Shown here one piece after another: positions 18,890 to 30,383 of a stretch of 64,000 nt of DNA. The stretch is from Francisella noatunensis subsp. noatunensis. Lineage in GTDB: Bacteria > Pseudomonadota > Gammaproteobacteria > Francisellales > Francisellaceae. Where the stretch lies: NCBI RefSeq assembly GCF_009823375.1, contig NZ_WBSX01000001.1, forward strand, positions 1 to 64,000. The letters are read 5' to 3'. The translations under genes and the position numbers were made by a program. Below the pieces are notes generated by a model. The model was not told where the DNA came from and ran no database searches. It saw only the letters and a list, made by a program, of their open reading frames with translations. Within the stretch, counting starts at the first letter, position 1. Every line of letters begins with the position of its first letter.

Positions 18890-20143
18890 ATGGCAGAGTA
18901 TAAAAATTATACACTAAATTTTGGTCCAGTTCATCCTGCTGCGCATGGTGTTCTTAGACTTATTTTAGAGCTAGATGGAGAGACGGTTGTTAGGGCTGAT
19001 CCGCATGTTGGCTTACTTCATAGAGGAACAGAAAAACTTGCTGAGTTTAAACCATATAATCAAGGTATTGGCTATATGGATAGGTTAGATTATGTCTCGA
19101 TGATGTGTAATGAGCATGCTTACGTGATGGCAATTGAGAAGCTTTTGGAGCTTGAAGTTCCTGAAAGAGCTCAGTATATTCGTGTGATGTTTGTCGAGAT
19201 GACAAGGATTCTTAATCATTTGCTTTGGGTTGCTGCGTGCGGTATCGACTTGGGTGCTATGACAGTGTTTCTATATGCCTTTAGGGTTAGAGAAGACTTG
19301 TTTGATTGTTATGAGGCTGTTTCTGGTGCTCGTATGCATGCTGCATATTTTAGACCAGGAGGTGTAGCTAGAGATTTACCAACACAAATGCCACAATATA
19401 AGCAAACTAGATTTACAAGCAAAAGAAAAACTAAAAAAATCAATGCTAACAGACAAGGTAGTATGTTGGACTTTTTAGATTCTTTTGTTGTTGATTTTGA
19501 TAAATCTCTAGATGAGATAGATACGCTTTTAACAGATAACAGGCTTTGGAAGCAAAGAACTGTGGATATTGGTGTTGTTACAGCAGAAAGAGCGGTTGAG
19601 CTTGGTTTCACTGGGCCGATGTTGAGAGGTAGTGGTGTGGCTTGGGATCTCAGAAAATCTCAGCCCTATGAGGTTTATGATAAGCTTGATTTTGATATTC
19701 CTGTTGGTGCTAATGGTGATTGTTATGATAGATATCTTGTTAGAATGGCAGAAATGCGCGAATCAAATAAGTTAATTAAACAGTGTGTTGATTGGTTACG
19801 AGCTAATCTGGGACCTGTTCTTTCAGATAATCATAAAGTTGCACCTCCAAAAAGAAATACAATGAAAAATAATATGGAAGAGCTTATTCATCATTTTAAG
19901 CTTTTTTCTGAAGGTTATTGTACTCCTGAGGGAGAGGTTTATGTTGGCACGGAGCATCCTAAAGGTGAGTTTGGTGTATATATTAAGTCTGATGGAGCAA
20001 ATAAGCCTTATAGACTTAAGATGAAAGCGCCGGGATTTACTCACATAAGTGCTATGGATGAGTTATTGTCAGGGCATATGTTAGCAGATACTCCAGCGAT
20101 TATCTCTACAATAGATGTTGTGTTTGGTGATGTAGATAGATAG
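18890..20143 (+). CDS. nuoD: NADH-quinone oxidoreductase subunit D
   Basis: NuoD (417 aa) forms the quinone-binding pocket with NuoB. The 49-kDa family signatures are present: [15 protein letters not shown] near residue 9, [14 protein letters not shown] near 40, and a C-terminal DVVFGDVDR. The His in GPVHPAAHG is part of the quinone site in the family. The gene is full length and follows nuoC by 18 bp. One stretch near residues 178-190 is unusually rich in Lys/Arg/Thr. Confidence 0.96.
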   Translation: MAEYKNYTLNFGPVHPAAHGVLRLILELDGETVVRADPHVGLLHRGTEKLAEFKPYNQGIGYMDRLDYVSMMCNEHAYVMAIEKLLELEVPERAQYIRVMFVEMTRILNHLLWVAACGIDLGAMTVFLYAFRVREDLFDCYEAVSGARMHAAYFRPGGVARDLPTQMPQYKQTRFTSKRKTKKINANRQGSMLDFLDSFVVDFDKSLDEIDTLLTDNRLWKQRTVDIGVVTAERAVELGFTGPMLRGSGVAWDLRKSQPYEVYDKLDFDIPVGANGDCYDRYLVRMAEMRESNKLIKQCVDWLRANLGPVLSDNHKVAPPKRNTMKNNMEELIHHFKLFSEGYCTPEGEVYVGTEHPKGEFGVYIKSDGANKPYRLKMKAPGFTHISAMDELLSGHMLADTPAIISTIDVVFGDVDR

Positions 20144-20152
20144 AGGAAAAAG

Positions 20153-20641
20153 ATGTCTTTAGTAGATTTGATATCGCCACAAGCGAAAGAAGATATAGAC
20201 AGGGTTTTGAGTAAATTTCCAGCGGATCAGCGTAGATCTGCGATTTTGGAAGGGTTGCATATTTTACAAGATCAAAATGGTGGTTACTTAACGGATGATT
20301 TACAAACAGCTCTTGCTGAATATTTACAAGTTAGTAAAGTTGACGTTTATGAGGTCGCTACGTTTTACTGTATGTATGAACTAAAGCCTGTGGGTAGACA
20401 TAAATTGAATTTATGTACAAATGTTTCGTGCATGTTAAATGGTGCGTATGATATATTGGCGCATATTGAGAAAAAACTAGGAATCAAACCCGGAGAGACT
20501 GCGAAAGATGGTCGTATAACTCTAAAAGAAGTTGAGTGCCAGGGAGCTTGTTGTGGCTCGCCTATGCTTGAGGTTGACAAGATTTTTTATGAAAATCTAA
20601 CTATAGAAAAAGTGAATCAAATAATTGATTCTTTGGAGTAG
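20153..20641 (+). CDS. nuoE: NADH-quinone oxidoreductase subunit E
   Basis: NuoE (162 aa) is the thioredoxin-fold subunit holding [2Fe-2S] cluster N1a, next to NuoF in the NADH-oxidising tip. Cluster ligands are visible in CTNVSCML near residue 84 and in ECQGACCGSPML near 125. AGGAAAAAG sits just before the ATG, and the gene is spaced 9 bp from nuoD and 6 bp from nuoF. Confidence 0.95.
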   Translation: MSLVDLISPQAKEDIDRVLSKFPADQRRSAILEGLHILQDQNGGYLTDDLQTALAEYLQVSKVDVYEVATFYCMYELKPVGRHKLNLCTNVSCMLNGAYDILAHIEKKLGIKPGETAKDGRITLKEVECQGACCGSPMLEVDKIFYENLTIEKVNQIIDSLE

Positions 20642-20647
20642 TTATAT

Positions 20648-21922
20648 ATGGCAAATGAAGTTTGTTTTCGTACCCTACACTTAGATAAGCCGTACAGCTT
20701 AGAGTCTTACTTATCTGTAGGTGGTTATTCTTATTGGAATAAAATTTTAACAGAGAAGATTCCGCCTGAACAGATTATTGAAGAGCTTAAAATATCAGGG
20801 CTTAGAGGTCGTGGTGGGGCTGGTTTCCCTGCGGGTCTTAAGTGGAGTTTTATGCCACGTAATACTCCAGGTCAGAAATATGTGGTTTGTAACTCTGATG
20901 AAGGGGAACCAGGTACTTGTAAAGATAGAGAAATAATGCGTAACAATCCGCATCAGTTAATAGAAGGTATGGCTATCGCTGGATATGTGGTTGGTGCTAC
21001 AGCCGGTTATAACTATACACGAGGAGAGTTTTATGAGCCTATTGCAAGGTTTGAAGATGCCTTGATAGAGGCTTATCAAGCAGGATTGTTAGGATCGAAC
21101 ATTAAATCTTCTGGTATTTCATTTGATTTATATTCTGCAATTGGGGCAGGAGCTTATATTTGTGGTGAAGAGACAGCATTACTTAATTCGTTGGAAGGCA
21201 AAAAAGGTCGCCCAAGATTTAAGCCACCATTTCCTGCTTTCAAAGGTCTTTATGGTAGACCAACTAACATAAACAATACTGAGACTTACGCATCAGCACC
21301 AGTAATTTTACAGCATGGTGGTCAATGGTTTAAGAATCTTGGAACTGAAAAAAGCGGAGGTACTAAGCTTTTTTGTATCTCGGGCCATGTCAAGCATCAA
21401 AAAGTAATGGAAATAGGTTTAGGCACTCCTTTCAAAGATGTTTTAGAAATGTGTGGCGGTGTTCGTAATGGTCATAAATTAAAGGCTGTAATACCTGGAG
21501 GGAGTTCTTCTAAGATTCTTACGGGTGAAGAGATGCTTAAGGTTACTATGGACTATGAGTCTATAGCTGAAGCAGGCTCTATGCTAGGATCTGGAGCAGT
21601 AGTTGTTTTAGATGAAACAACTTGCATGGTCAAAACACTAGCTAGATTAGCAGATTTCTATTATGAAGAGTCTTGTGGCCAATGTACGCCATGCAGAGAA
21701 GGTACTGGTTGGTTAGCTCGTACATTGCATAGAATTGTTGCTGGTGAAGGAAAGCCTGAAGATATCGAAACTTTAGTGAGAGTAGCAACTAATATAGAAG
21801 GGAACACTATTTGTGGTCTTGGAGATGCTGCGGCATGGCCAGTCCAAAGTTATATAAATAAATTCAGAGAAGAATTTGTATATATGATTGAAAATGGTGG
21901 TAAAAGTATAGTGGATCAATAG
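20648..21922 (+). CDS. nuoF: NADH-quinone oxidoreductase subunit F
   Basis: NuoF (424 aa) oxidises NADH through FMN and passes electrons to [4Fe-4S] cluster N3. The FMN/NADH site is [14 protein letters not shown] near residue 53 with [11 protein letters not shown] near 85 and [14 protein letters not shown] near 171. The N3 ligands are in [11 protein letters not shown] near 343 and [12 protein letters not shown] near 387. Full length. Confidence 0.97.
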   Translation: MANEVCFRTLHLDKPYSLESYLSVGGYSYWNKILTEKIPPEQIIEELKISGLRGRGGAGFPAGLKWSFMPRNTPGQKYVVCNSDEGEPGTCKDREIMRNNPHQLIEGMAIAGYVVGATAGYNYTRGEFYEPIARFEDALIEAYQAGLLGSNIKSSGISFDLYSAIGAGAYICGEETALLNSLEGKKGRPRFKPPFPAFKGLYGRPTNINNTETYASAPVILQHGGQWFKNLGTEKSGGTKLFCISGHVKHQKVMEIGLGTPFKDVLEMCGGVRNGHKLKAVIPGGSSSKILTGEEMLKVTMDYESIAEAGSMLGSGAVVVLDETTCMVKTLARLADFYYEESCGQCTPCREGTGWLARTLHRIVAGEGKPEDIETLVRVATNIEGNTICGLGDAAAWPVQSYINKFREEFVYMIENGGKSIVDQ

Positions 21923-21939
21923 TTGATTGAGGTAGTTCA

Positions 21940-24306
21940 GTGTCAGACAATAAAGAATCCAAAAAAATAAATGTAGAGATTGATGGTAAAAGCTATGAGG
22001 CTTTGCCAAATCAGTCAATAATAGAAGTAGCAGATGCCAATGGTATTTATATTCCTAGATTTTGCTATCACAAAAAGCTATCTGTAGCTGCTAATTGTAG
22101 GATGTGCTTAGTTGATGTGGAAGGTGCAAGACGTGCTTCCCCTGCATGTGCTACTCCAATTATGGATGGCATGAAGGTCAAAACTCGTTCTGAGAAGGCT
22201 TTACAGATGCAAAAAGACGTAATGGAGTTTTTATTGATAAATCATCCATTAGATTGTCCGATCTGTGATCAGGGTGGAGAGTGTGAGCTTCAAGATATTG
22301 CTATGGGATATGGTAATACGACTTCTGAGTACCTTGAGACAAAAAAAGCTGTTGAAGATCCTGAGCTAGGATCTTTGGTTGCTACCGATATGACTAGATG
22401 TATTTTATGTACACGCTGTGTTCGTTTTGGTGAGGAAGTAGCTGGCGTCAAAGAATTAGGTGTTATGGGTAGAGGAGATCATTCTGCTATCAGCACATAT
22501 ATTTCAGGAGATATGGTCGACTCAGAAATTTCAGGCAATATCATTGATCTTTGTCCTGTCGGTGCTTTGACATCTAAGCCTTTTAGATTCAAAGCAAGAG
22601 CATGGGAACTAAAACAGTTCCCTACGGTATCGTCAGGCGATGCTTTGGCTACAGATATTAATGCACATGTCTATCAAAATAAAATTGTCAGAACTGTTCC
22701 TAGAGAGAATGAAATAACTGGTACGTGGATAGCTGATAGAGATAGGTTTGAATACTCTGGACTATATAGCCCAGAAAGAATTGAAAAGCCGATGATTAAA
22801 AAGTCTGGTGGTTGGGTCGAAGTATCTTGGGAAGAGGCGCTTGATTTTGTTAAGGTAGCAATTGAGAAAACCAAAGAAAAAGACGGTGCTGATGCTATAT
22901 CAGCTATTGTATCAGAGTCAGCAACATCTGAAGAGATGTATTTAATGAAAAAGCTCTTAGCTAGTGTTGGATCAACTAATATTGATGGTAGAGTAAGACA
23001 GTATGCTGATATACCGGGGATAAGTGCTGGTAAAGGCTTTAATTGTTCATTAGATGATATTCGTGAAAGTGATTTTATTTTGGTTTTTGGATCAAATATT
23101 AGAAAAGAGTATCCATTAGTTAATATTGCGGTTAAAGATGCTGTAGAAAAAAATAATGCTAAAGTAGTGGCTTGGAATATCTGTGATTATGATTTTAACT
23201 ATGATGTTAAACAAGTCAAACTAGCTGCTGATAATATTCAATATATTGCATTATCTTTATTAAAAGCGATTTTTGTAAGAGCAAATTTGCCATATGGTGA
23301 CTTGGATGAAATTTTGAGAAAAGTTGATCCAGCAGCAGAAGTTAGAGAAACTGTAGATAGAATTGTTGCATCAGAGAATCCAAAAATCATTGTTGGCCAA
23401 GATATTGTTAACAGTAGTGGCTTTGAAACAGTATTTAGTATTTTGGAAATATTAGAAAAAGTTATTGGTGTAAAAGGTGGTGTGCTGGCTAGTGATGTTA
23501 ACTCGGTGGCAGCTGAGAGAGTATTTAGCTCTTCTAAATCTAAATTTAGTACATATAAATGTTTGAATCGTCAAACAGCTACTAAGCTTTTATTTACTGC
23601 TCATACTGAGTTATCTAAAGATTGTTTATACGGTGAGCAGAAGCTAAGAGAGGCTCTTGATAATATTGATATCGTTGTTAGCTTTACTGCATTTGCAGAT
23701 AAGTTTACAAAAGATGTCTCAGATATTATTTTGCCTGTAGCTACTCACTATGAAACAAGCGGAAGTTTCGTTGATTTATTTGGCAATACTAAAGAGTTTA
23801 AGCAAGTAGTAAAACCATATGCTGATAATAAAGAGCTATGGCGTGTATTAAGAGTTGTTGGGAATCTGTTGGGATTAGAAGGTTTTGAGTATAATTCAAT
23901 ATCAGAAGTTACTAATGATACTTATGCTCATAGGGCTAGAGTTGGTATTAATCATGTAGTGCAGATTCTTAATGCAAATCTATATTATCAAAAAGATATT
24001 GCATTTGTTGCATCAAATTCTATGTATAGTACAAATAGTTTACTTAGAAGAGCAGAACCTTTACAGAAAACTCGTGATGCTAAGCGTTTCTCTGGAGTTA
24101 GAATTTCACGAGAACTGGCTGATGAAATTGGTCTAAAAGCTGGAGTTGGTGTTGTTAAAATCTATGACATTGATAATGAGATAACGCCAGAAGTAATTGT
24201 TGATCCTAGTTTACAGGCTAAAAATATTATGATACCAAGATCATTGTACAAGGTGTTTTTATCAGGTGATAATGTAAGTATTAAGCTTGTGAAGGAGGTT
24301 AAATAA
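21940..24306 (+). CDS. nuoG: NADH-quinone oxidoreductase subunit G
   Basis: NuoG (788 aa) is the large iron-sulfur subunit. The N-terminal ferredoxin domain has [16 protein letters not shown]; then come [12 protein letters not shown] and [15 protein letters not shown], ligating further clusters, followed by a molybdopterin-oxidoreductase-like domain that is non-catalytic in this family. GTG at 21940 is the start (GAGG lies 10 bases upstream). Full length, 18 bp after nuoF. Confidence 0.95.
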   Translation: MSDNKESKKINVEIDGKSYEALPNQSIIEVADANGIYIPRFCYHKKLSVAANCRMCLVDVEGARRASPACATPIMDGMKVKTRSEKALQMQKDVMEFLLINHPLDCPICDQGGECELQDIAMGYGNTTSEYLETKKAVEDPELGSLVATDMTRCILCTRCVRFGEEVAGVKELGVMGRGDHSAISTYISGDMVDSEISGNIIDLCPVGALTSKPFRFKARAWELKQFPTVSSGDALATDINAHVYQNKIVRTVPRENEITGTWIADRDRFEYSGLYSPERIEKPMIKKSGGWVEVSWEEALDFVKVAIEKTKEKDGADAISAIVSESATSEEMYLMKKLLASVGSTNIDGRVRQYADIPGISAGKGFNCSLDDIRESDFILVFGSNIRKEYPLVNIAVKDAVEKNNAKVVAWNICDYDFNYDVKQVKLAADNIQYIALSLLKAIFVRANLPYGDLDEILRKVDPAAEVRETVDRIVASENPKIIVGQDIVNSSGFETVFSILEILEKVIGVKGGVLASDVNSVAAERVFSSSKSKFSTYKCLNRQTATKLLFTAHTELSKDCLYGEQKLREALDNIDIVVSFTAFADKFTKDVSDIILPVATHYETSGSFVDLFGNTKEFKQVVKPYADNKELWRVLRVVGNLLGLEGFEYNSISEVTNDTYAHRARVGINHVVQILNANLYYQKDIAFVASNSMYSTNSLLRRAEPLQKTRDAKRFSGVRISRELADEIGLKAGVGVVKIYDIDNEITPEVIVDPSLQAKNIMIPRSLYKVFLSGDNVSIKLVKEVK

Positions 24307-24307
24307 T

Positions 24308-25318
24308 ATGCTAGCATATATATTATGGACAGTGCTTTATGTGTTGTTAATAGTTATTCCTCTTATACTTGTAGTTGCTTATTATACATATGCTGAGCGT
24401 AAAGTTATTGGTTATATGCAAGATAGAATAGGTCCAAATAGAGTAGGATCGTTTGGATTGTTACAGCCGATATTTGATGCTTTAAAACTTTTTCTTAAAG
24501 AGATTATTGTCCCAACAAATTCAAATAGGTATTTGTTTTTCATAGCTCCGATATTAGCATTTGCTCCTGCTTATGCTGCTTGGGCAGTTATTCCTTTTTC
24601 AAAAGGTGTAGTATTGTCAGATATGAATTTGGGGCTTTTATATATATTAGCAATGACATCTTTCTCAGTATATGGGATTGTAATAGCAGGATGGGCATCT
24701 AATAGTAAATATTCTTTGTTTGGTGCTCTTAGAGCAGGTGCGCAGGTTGTATCTTATGAGTTAGCTATGGGATTTGCAATCGTTGGTGTTGTAATTGCAG
24801 CAGGATCTATGGGAATAACTGGGATTATTGAATCTCAAACTGGAGGTTTGTGGCATTGGTACTTTATACCTTTGTTCCCATTATTCGTAGTATACTTCAT
24901 CGCAGGTATTGCTGAGACCAATAGAGCGCCTTTTGATGTGGTTGAAGGTGAGTCAGAAATTATTGCTGGCCACCATATTGAGTATACAGGATCTAGATTT
25001 GCACTATTCTTTTTAGCAGAGTATGCAAATATGATTTTAATTAGTATTTTAACTTCAATTATGTTCTTAGGTGGTTGGTGCTCACCGTTTAAGGCGACTC
25101 CCTTAGAAGCTGTATTTAGCTTTGTGCCTGGGGTTGTATGGTTGTTTGCTAAAACTGGTATATTTATGTTTATGTTCTTGTGGGTGCGTGCGACATTCCC
25201 TAGATATAGATATGATCAAATCATGCGTCTAGGTTGGAAAATATTTATACCTTTAACATTTGTTTGGGTTGTAGTAGTGGCTTGTATGGTTAGGTTTGGT
25301 GTAGGACCTTGGTGGTAA
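24308..25318 (+). CDS. nuoH: NADH-quinone oxidoreductase subunit H
   Basis: NuoH (336 aa, eight or so helices) links the quinone site to the membrane arm. Conserved loops are present: [19 protein letters not shown] near residue 29, [19 protein letters not shown] near 203 with the acidic residues of the E-channel, and [18 protein letters not shown] near 294. The start lies 1 bp after the nuoG stop; GTGAAGGAGG at the end of nuoG serves as its ribosome-binding site. Confidence 0.97.
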   Translation: MLAYILWTVLYVLLIVIPLILVVAYYTYAERKVIGYMQDRIGPNRVGSFGLLQPIFDALKLFLKEIIVPTNSNRYLFFIAPILAFAPAYAAWAVIPFSKGVVLSDMNLGLLYILAMTSFSVYGIVIAGWASNSKYSLFGALRAGAQVVSYELAMGFAIVGVVIAAGSMGITGIIESQTGGLWHWYFIPLFPLFVVYFIAGIAETNRAPFDVVEGESEIIAGHHIEYTGSRFALFFLAEYANMILISILTSIMFLGGWCSPFKATPLEAVFSFVPGVVWLFAKTGIFMFMFLWVRATFPRYRYDQIMRLGWKIFIPLTFVWVVVVACMVRFGVGPWW

Positions 25319-25330
25319 AAGGATAATATT

Positions 25331-25819
25331 ATGAGAAATATAACAAGTTTTTTTAAAACCTGTCTACTTTGGGAACTTCTAAAAGGGATGAAGGTCACAG
25401 GTAAGCACTTTTTCACACGTAAGGTTACTGTGCAATATCCTGATGAGAAAACTCCTATATCTAATAGATTTAGAGGGTTGCATGCCTTAAGACGTTATGA
25501 GAATGGTGAGGAAAGATGTATTGCTTGTAAGCTATGTGAAGTTGTATGTCCAGCATTAGCAATCACAATTAACTCTACTGAAAGAGAAGATGGATCACGT
25601 AGAACATCTAGTTATGAAATAGATTTATTTAAGTGTATTTTTTGTGGTTATTGTGAAGAGTCTTGTCCAGTAGACTCTATTGTTGAGACTAATATTCTTG
25701 AGTATCATTTTGAAGAGCGTGGTGAAAATATTATGACAAAAGCTAAGCTTTTAGCTATTGGTGATAAATATGAGGCACAGATAGCAGCGGATAGATTACA
25801 AGATAAGGATTTTAGGTAG
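25331..25819 (+). CDS. nuoI: NADH-quinone oxidoreductase subunit I
   Basis: NuoI (162 aa) carries two [4Fe-4S] clusters (N6a/N6b) that bring electrons to NuoB. The two ferredoxin motifs are intact: [12 protein letters not shown] near residue 61 and [12 protein letters not shown] near 101. An N-terminal amphipathic helix precedes [15 protein letters not shown], typical of the family. Confidence 0.97.
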   Translation: MRNITSFFKTCLLWELLKGMKVTGKHFFTRKVTVQYPDEKTPISNRFRGLHALRRYENGEERCIACKLCEVVCPALAITINSTEREDGSRRTSSYEIDLFKCIFCGYCEESCPVDSIVETNILEYHFEERGENIMTKAKLLAIGDKYEAQIAADRLQDKDFR

Positions 25820-25823
25820 AGAA

Positions 25824-26429
25824 ATGGTAGTAACAGATATTTTATTTTACATATTTGCATCACTGGCTATTATTTCTGCTTTAGTGCTAGTTTTGGCGAA
25901 TAATCCAGTAAACTCTGTAATAGCAATGATTTTTACATTTGTATTTACAGCAGCCGTGTGGATAATTTTTCAACAAGTATACTTGGCATTGTTGCTTATA
26001 GTTGTATATGTTGGTGCAGTTTTAGTAATGTTCTTGTTCGTAGTATTTATGCTGGATCTACATGTTGAGAAACAAGGTAGAGTCGGAAGATTCTTCTATG
26101 CTTTTGCAGCTATTATAGTTTGTGCAATATTTGCTACTTTGATTAGCTATGCTGCTACTAAAGTATTCGCAGGAGACTCTATGCAGGGTGGTGTTGGTGG
26201 ACTTAAAATTATAGGTCTAACAATGTTTGATAATAGTAATCTATATGTGTTTGAATTAGTTGATTTCATTTTGTTAGCAGCAATGACAGCAGCAATTACA
26301 CTAACATTAAGATCTAAACGTAAAGGTAACAAGTCTGTAAATCCTGCACAACAGGTCAAAGTTAGAGCAAAAGATCGTCTAACTATGGTTAAGATACCAA
26401 GTAATAGAGAGGGCGCTAGAGATGAATAG
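25824..26429 (+). CDS. nuoJ: NADH-quinone oxidoreductase subunit J
   Basis: NuoJ (201 aa) has five hydrophobic helices. The third contains [17 protein letters not shown] near residue 62, the region of the pi-bulge helix in the family. The tail after residue 160 is basic and probably cytoplasmic. The gene ends inside the start of nuoK, with an 8-bp overlap. Confidence 0.94.
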   Translation: MVVTDILFYIFASLAIISALVLVLANNPVNSVIAMIFTFVFTAAVWIIFQQVYLALLLIVVYVGAVLVMFLFVVFMLDLHVEKQGRVGRFFYAFAAIIVCAIFATLISYAATKVFAGDSMQGGVGGLKIIGLTMFDNSNLYVFELVDFILLAAMTAAITLTLRSKRKGNKSVNPAQQVKVRAKDRLTMVKIPSNREGARDE

Positions 26430-26739
26430 TATTTCAGTTTCAGTTACGAATGGTTTAATTTTTAGTACATTGATATTTGTAATAAGTGTTGCAGGCATAA
26501 TTATAAACAGAAGAAATATTCTTATACTTTTAATGTCGATAGAATTGATGCTTCTAGCAGTTAACACTAATTTTCTGATATTTGCTAATATGCACCATCA
26601 AGCGATGGGCGGCGTTTTTGTTTTCTTTATAATGGCTGTGGCAGCAGCAGAAACAGCAATTGGTTTAGCTATTGTTGTTGCAATATTTAGAAAACGTAAA
26701 ACTATTGATTTAAGTAAACTCAATACACTAAGAGGTTAA
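26422..26739 (+). CDS. nuoK: NADH-quinone oxidoreductase subunit K
   Basis: NuoK (105 aa) is an MrpC-like three-helix subunit in proton transfer. The conserved glutamates are present in [13 protein letters not shown] near residue 36 and in [14 protein letters not shown] near 72. It overlaps nuoJ by 8 bp and is followed 9 bp later by nuoL. Confidence 0.96.
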   Translation: MNSISVSVTNGLIFSTLIFVISVAGIIINRRNILILLMSIELMLLAVNTNFLIFANMHHQAMGGVFVFFIMAVAAAETAIGLAIVVAIFRKRKTIDLSKLNTLRG

Positions 26740-26748
26740 GAGCAAGCT

Positions 26749-28758
26749 ATGATAATAAATACTCAAGTAGCAGCTATACTAATAGCGGTCATAGTGTTAT
26801 CACCATTGCTTGGTGCTCTGATTGCTGGATTTGGCGGCAAGTCTGTAAAGAATGCAGGTGTTAACTTTTTTACAATTTCTTTGTGTGGTCTTTCTTTTGT
26901 CCTTAGTGTAATTTTGGCCTATGGTGTTTTTGCTGGATCAGAAGTTTATTCTGTAAGTTATTACCAGTGGGCTCCGATTTCAGATAAGTTTACATTTGAT
27001 GTTAGTTTTACTGTTAATAAAATAACTGTATACATGATGTTGATAGTAACTTTTGTATCAACATTAGTACATGTTTACTCTATTGGTTACATGAAAGGTG
27101 AAGAAGGCTATGCAAGATTTTTTGCATATATTTCAGGATTTACCTTTGCAATGCTATGCCTAGTTATGGGTAATAACTTCTTATTACTATTTTTTGGATG
27201 GGAAGGTGTTGGTTTATTTTCATACTTATTAATTGGCTTTTATTTTAATAGAGATAAGGCTAACGTTGCTAGCTTGAGAGCATTCATTGTAAATAGAATT
27301 GGAGACTTAGGCTTTTTGTTAGGTATTGGAGCGGTTATTTTATACACTGGATCTGTTGATTATACAACGGTATTTGCAGCTTTATCAAATATTGATAACA
27401 CTCAAACTATTCACTTCTTAGGTTTGAGCTTCAGCCCTGTTACACTGATGTGTTCGCTATTATTTATTGGTGCGATGGGTAAATCTGCACAGTTTCCTTT
27501 ACACTCATGGCTAGAAGGATCGATGGAAGGTCCGACACCTATTTCGGCACTAATCCATGCTGCAACAATGGTTACAGCGGGTGTATTTATGGTTGCTAGA
27601 CTTTCTCCAATGTTTATACTATCACCTGCAGCACTAAGTTTTGTACTTATTATTGGTGCGATTACATGTTTGTTTATGGGCTTGATTGCGATAGTACAGA
27701 CAGATATAAAAAGAGTAATTGCATATTGTACACTTTCTCAGCTTGGGTATATGATGGTAGCTCAAGGTGCTGGAGCATTTTCTATTGGGATGTTCCATCT
27801 GATGACGCACGCTATGTTTAAAGCATTGTTATTCTTAGTGGCTGGTTCTGTAATAGTTGCGATGCATCACGAGCAAGATATTCGTAGAATGGGTGGCTTA
27901 AGAAAGTATATGCCTGTTACATATTTATGTATGCTTATAGGTGCTTGGGCACTTGCAGCATTACCTCCATTCTCAGGTTTCTTTTCAAAGGATTTGATTA
28001 TTGAAGCGGCGCAGTCTACGACTGTATATGGTCACCAGTTTGCATACTACATGGTATTAGCATGTGCATTTGTGACATCTTTCTATATTTTTAGAATGTT
28101 TTTCTTGGTATTCCATGGTAAAGAGAGAATGTCAGAAGAAGAGAAGTCTCATATCAAAGAGTCGCCGTTTAGTGTACTAATTCCATTGGTATTATTGGCT
28201 ATACCTTCAGTATTTGTTGGAGAGTATTTCTTCACAAGTATTTTATCGCAAAATCATGGTTTATTTGGTGATACTATAACTTCATATATTCAGGCAGGAC
28301 TAGGTGGAGAATCTGTTACAGCTCATCTTGCTAGTGAACCTGCTACAGTTAGCTCTATAGCATTTATAAAACATTCAATATCAACAGTACCATTCTGGTT
28401 AGCTTTCAGTGCTTTAGTTTTGGCTTATATTTTGTATATATGGTTGCCAGTTATACCAAGAGTGCTTGCAAATGCTAAGTCTGGGTTTGGTATTGTTTAT
28501 CATATTTTAGTTAAGAAATACTTTATTGATACTCTTTATGATGTTGTATTTGTTAATATCTTCTTGGCTATTAGTACTTTCCTATGGAAAGCAGTAGATA
28601 TCTTTATCATAGATAAAACGATTGTACATGGCACATCTAGTCTGATCTATCATACTGGTGATAGTTTTAGAAAAATTCAACGTGGATATCTGTTTGACTA
28701 TGCTTTTGTAATGATGGTCGGTGTGTTGTTATTTATGATTTTGCTAATATCAGTATAG
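26749..28758 (+). CDS. nuoL: NADH-quinone oxidoreductase subunit L
   Basis: NuoL (669 aa) is the distal antiporter-like proton pump, with the long lateral helix at its C-terminal end. Family motifs are LLFFGWEGVGLFSYLLIGF near residue 145 (pump Glu), HSWLEGSMEGPTPISALIHAATMV near 252 and HAMFKALLFLVAGS near 353. Full length and intact. Confidence 0.97.
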   Translation: MIINTQVAAILIAVIVLSPLLGALIAGFGGKSVKNAGVNFFTISLCGLSFVLSVILAYGVFAGSEVYSVSYYQWAPISDKFTFDVSFTVNKITVYMMLIVTFVSTLVHVYSIGYMKGEEGYARFFAYISGFTFAMLCLVMGNNFLLLFFGWEGVGLFSYLLIGFYFNRDKANVASLRAFIVNRIGDLGFLLGIGAVILYTGSVDYTTVFAALSNIDNTQTIHFLGLSFSPVTLMCSLLFIGAMGKSAQFPLHSWLEGSMEGPTPISALIHAATMVTAGVFMVARLSPMFILSPAALSFVLIIGAITCLFMGLIAIVQTDIKRVIAYCTLSQLGYMMVAQGAGAFSIGMFHLMTHAMFKALLFLVAGSVIVAMHHEQDIRRMGGLRKYMPVTYLCMLIGAWALAALPPFSGFFSKDLIIEAAQSTTVYGHQFAYYMVLACAFVTSFYIFRMFFLVFHGKERMSEEEKSHIKESPFSVLIPLVLLAIPSVFVGEYFFTSILSQNHGLFGDTITSYIQAGLGGESVTAHLASEPATVSSIAFIKHSISTVPFWLAFSALVLAYILYIWLPVIPRVLANAKSGFGIVYHILVKKYFIDTLYDVVFVNIFLAISTFLWKAVDIFIIDKTIVHGTSSLIYHTGDSFRKIQRGYLFDYAFVMMVGVLLFMILLISV

Positions 28759-28778
28759 GTAGAGGGTAAACTAGTATT

Positions 28779-30368
28779 ATGAATTTAGGTAATTACTTAT
28801 TAAGTTTAATAATTTGGCTTCCAATAGTTGGTGGCTTTGTTGTATTAGCGACAAGAACAAAAGAGTTGCATGGTGATGCTGCACGTTGGGTAGCTTTGGT
28901 ATTTAGCTCTTTAACTTTAGCTTTATGCATACCTTTGGTAGCATCTTTTGATTATAGTAGTTCTGCACTGCAGTTCCAAGAATCAGCAAAATGGTTCAAA
29001 GTATTTGGCATGCATGATATTTATTATGGTCTAGGTGTTGATGGGTTTTCAGTTTTATTTATTGTTTTAACAAGTTTTGCTACTTTAGTTATTGTTCTAG
29101 CAGCTTGGACTTCTATCAAAACAAAAGTTAGACAGTACATGGCGATATTTTTGATTACTTGCGGTCTGACAAATGGTGTTTTCTGTGCAACAGACTCTAT
29201 ACTCTACTATGTTTTTTGGGAAGCATTATTAATTCCAACTTGTTTGGGTATTGGTATTTGGGGTGGTAAGAACAAAGCGTATGCTGCTGTTAAATATTTT
29301 ATGTATACTTTCTTTGGTTCGGTGTTCTTACTAGCTGCGATTTTATATATTCAAACAAGAGTGGCAGCATCTCCAGCTGATGTACTAGTAAGTGCCGATA
29401 CATATTCAATCCAAAACTTTATCGCATGGGCTGCTCAGTCAAATGGATTAGCAGATTCTGTTAAGTTTACACTTACTGCTCAATGGTTAATATTTGGTGC
29501 TTTCTTCTTAGCTTTTGCAGTTAAAATTCCGATGTGGCCATTCCATTCATGGTTGCCAGATGCTCACTCAGAGGCTCCAGCTGGAGGTTCTGTTATACTT
29601 GCAGCACTTATGCTTAAACTAGGTGCTTATGGTTTCTTAAGATTTGCAATACCGATGCTACCTGAAGTTACAGCATCATTAGAGTACGTACTGATAATTA
29701 TGTCTTTGATAGCTATTGTCTATGTTGGTGTGGTTGCAGTTGCTCAGACTGATGTCAAAAGACTGATAGCATATTCATCAATTTCGCATATGGGTCTTGT
29801 TACATTAGGTTTGTTCTCTATATTCATACTTAAGAGTGCTGATCATGTGCTTGGTACAACTAATGCGCAATTAGCACTACAGGGTGCTGTATTTCAGATG
29901 ATTGCTCACGCATTTTCTTCTGGTGGTATGTTTATTGGTATTGGTTATCTATACTTAAGAATGCATACAAGAGAAATATCAGACTTCTCAGGTGTAGCTA
30001 AGACTATGCCAATATTTGCAATGTTTTTCTTACTTTTCTGTATGGCTAATGTAGGTTTACCAGGCACTAGTGGCTTTGTCGGTGAGTTTATGATTTTATT
30101 GGCTGTATTCCAGTACTCTCCATTAATAGCATTAATTGCGGGTTTAACTTTGGTTATAGCACCAATTTATACTCTATGGATGTATAAGAGAGTGTTTTTT
30201 GGAGAAGTGGTATCTACACAAGTAGCGAACCTGACTGATTTGAATAAGATGGAGCTGTTTGTATTTATATTGTTAGCGGTACCAACTTTATTGTTTGGTT
30301 TTTATCCAGAGCCGATACTGCATCTTTCAGAAGCTGCTTCGGCTAATATTGTTGGTTTATCTCTATAG
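28779..30368 (+). CDS. nuoM: NADH-quinone oxidoreductase subunit M
   Basis: NuoM (529 aa) is an antiporter-like proton-pumping subunit. The pump Glu lies in YVFWEALLIPTCLGIG near residue 150. PFHSWLPDAHSEAPAGGSVILA near residue 254 and HAFSSGGMFIGIGYLY near 377 are the usual helix-break regions. Intact, 20 bp after nuoL. Confidence 0.97.
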   Translation: MNLGNYLLSLIIWLPIVGGFVVLATRTKELHGDAARWVALVFSSLTLALCIPLVASFDYSSSALQFQESAKWFKVFGMHDIYYGLGVDGFSVLFIVLTSFATLVIVLAAWTSIKTKVRQYMAIFLITCGLTNGVFCATDSILYYVFWEALLIPTCLGIGIWGGKNKAYAAVKYFMYTFFGSVFLLAAILYIQTRVAASPADVLVSADTYSIQNFIAWAAQSNGLADSVKFTLTAQWLIFGAFFLAFAVKIPMWPFHSWLPDAHSEAPAGGSVILAALMLKLGAYGFLRFAIPMLPEVTASLEYVLIIMSLIAIVYVGVVAVAQTDVKRLIAYSSISHMGLVTLGLFSIFILKSADHVLGTTNAQLALQGAVFQMIAHAFSSGGMFIGIGYLYLRMHTREISDFSGVAKTMPIFAMFFLLFCMANVGLPGTSGFVGEFMILLAVFQYSPLIALIAGLTLVIAPIYTLWMYKRVFFGEVVSTQVANLTDLNKMELFVFILLAVPTLLFGFYPEPILHLSEAASANIVGLSL

Positions 30369-30383
30369 GGTGGTGTTTTGATT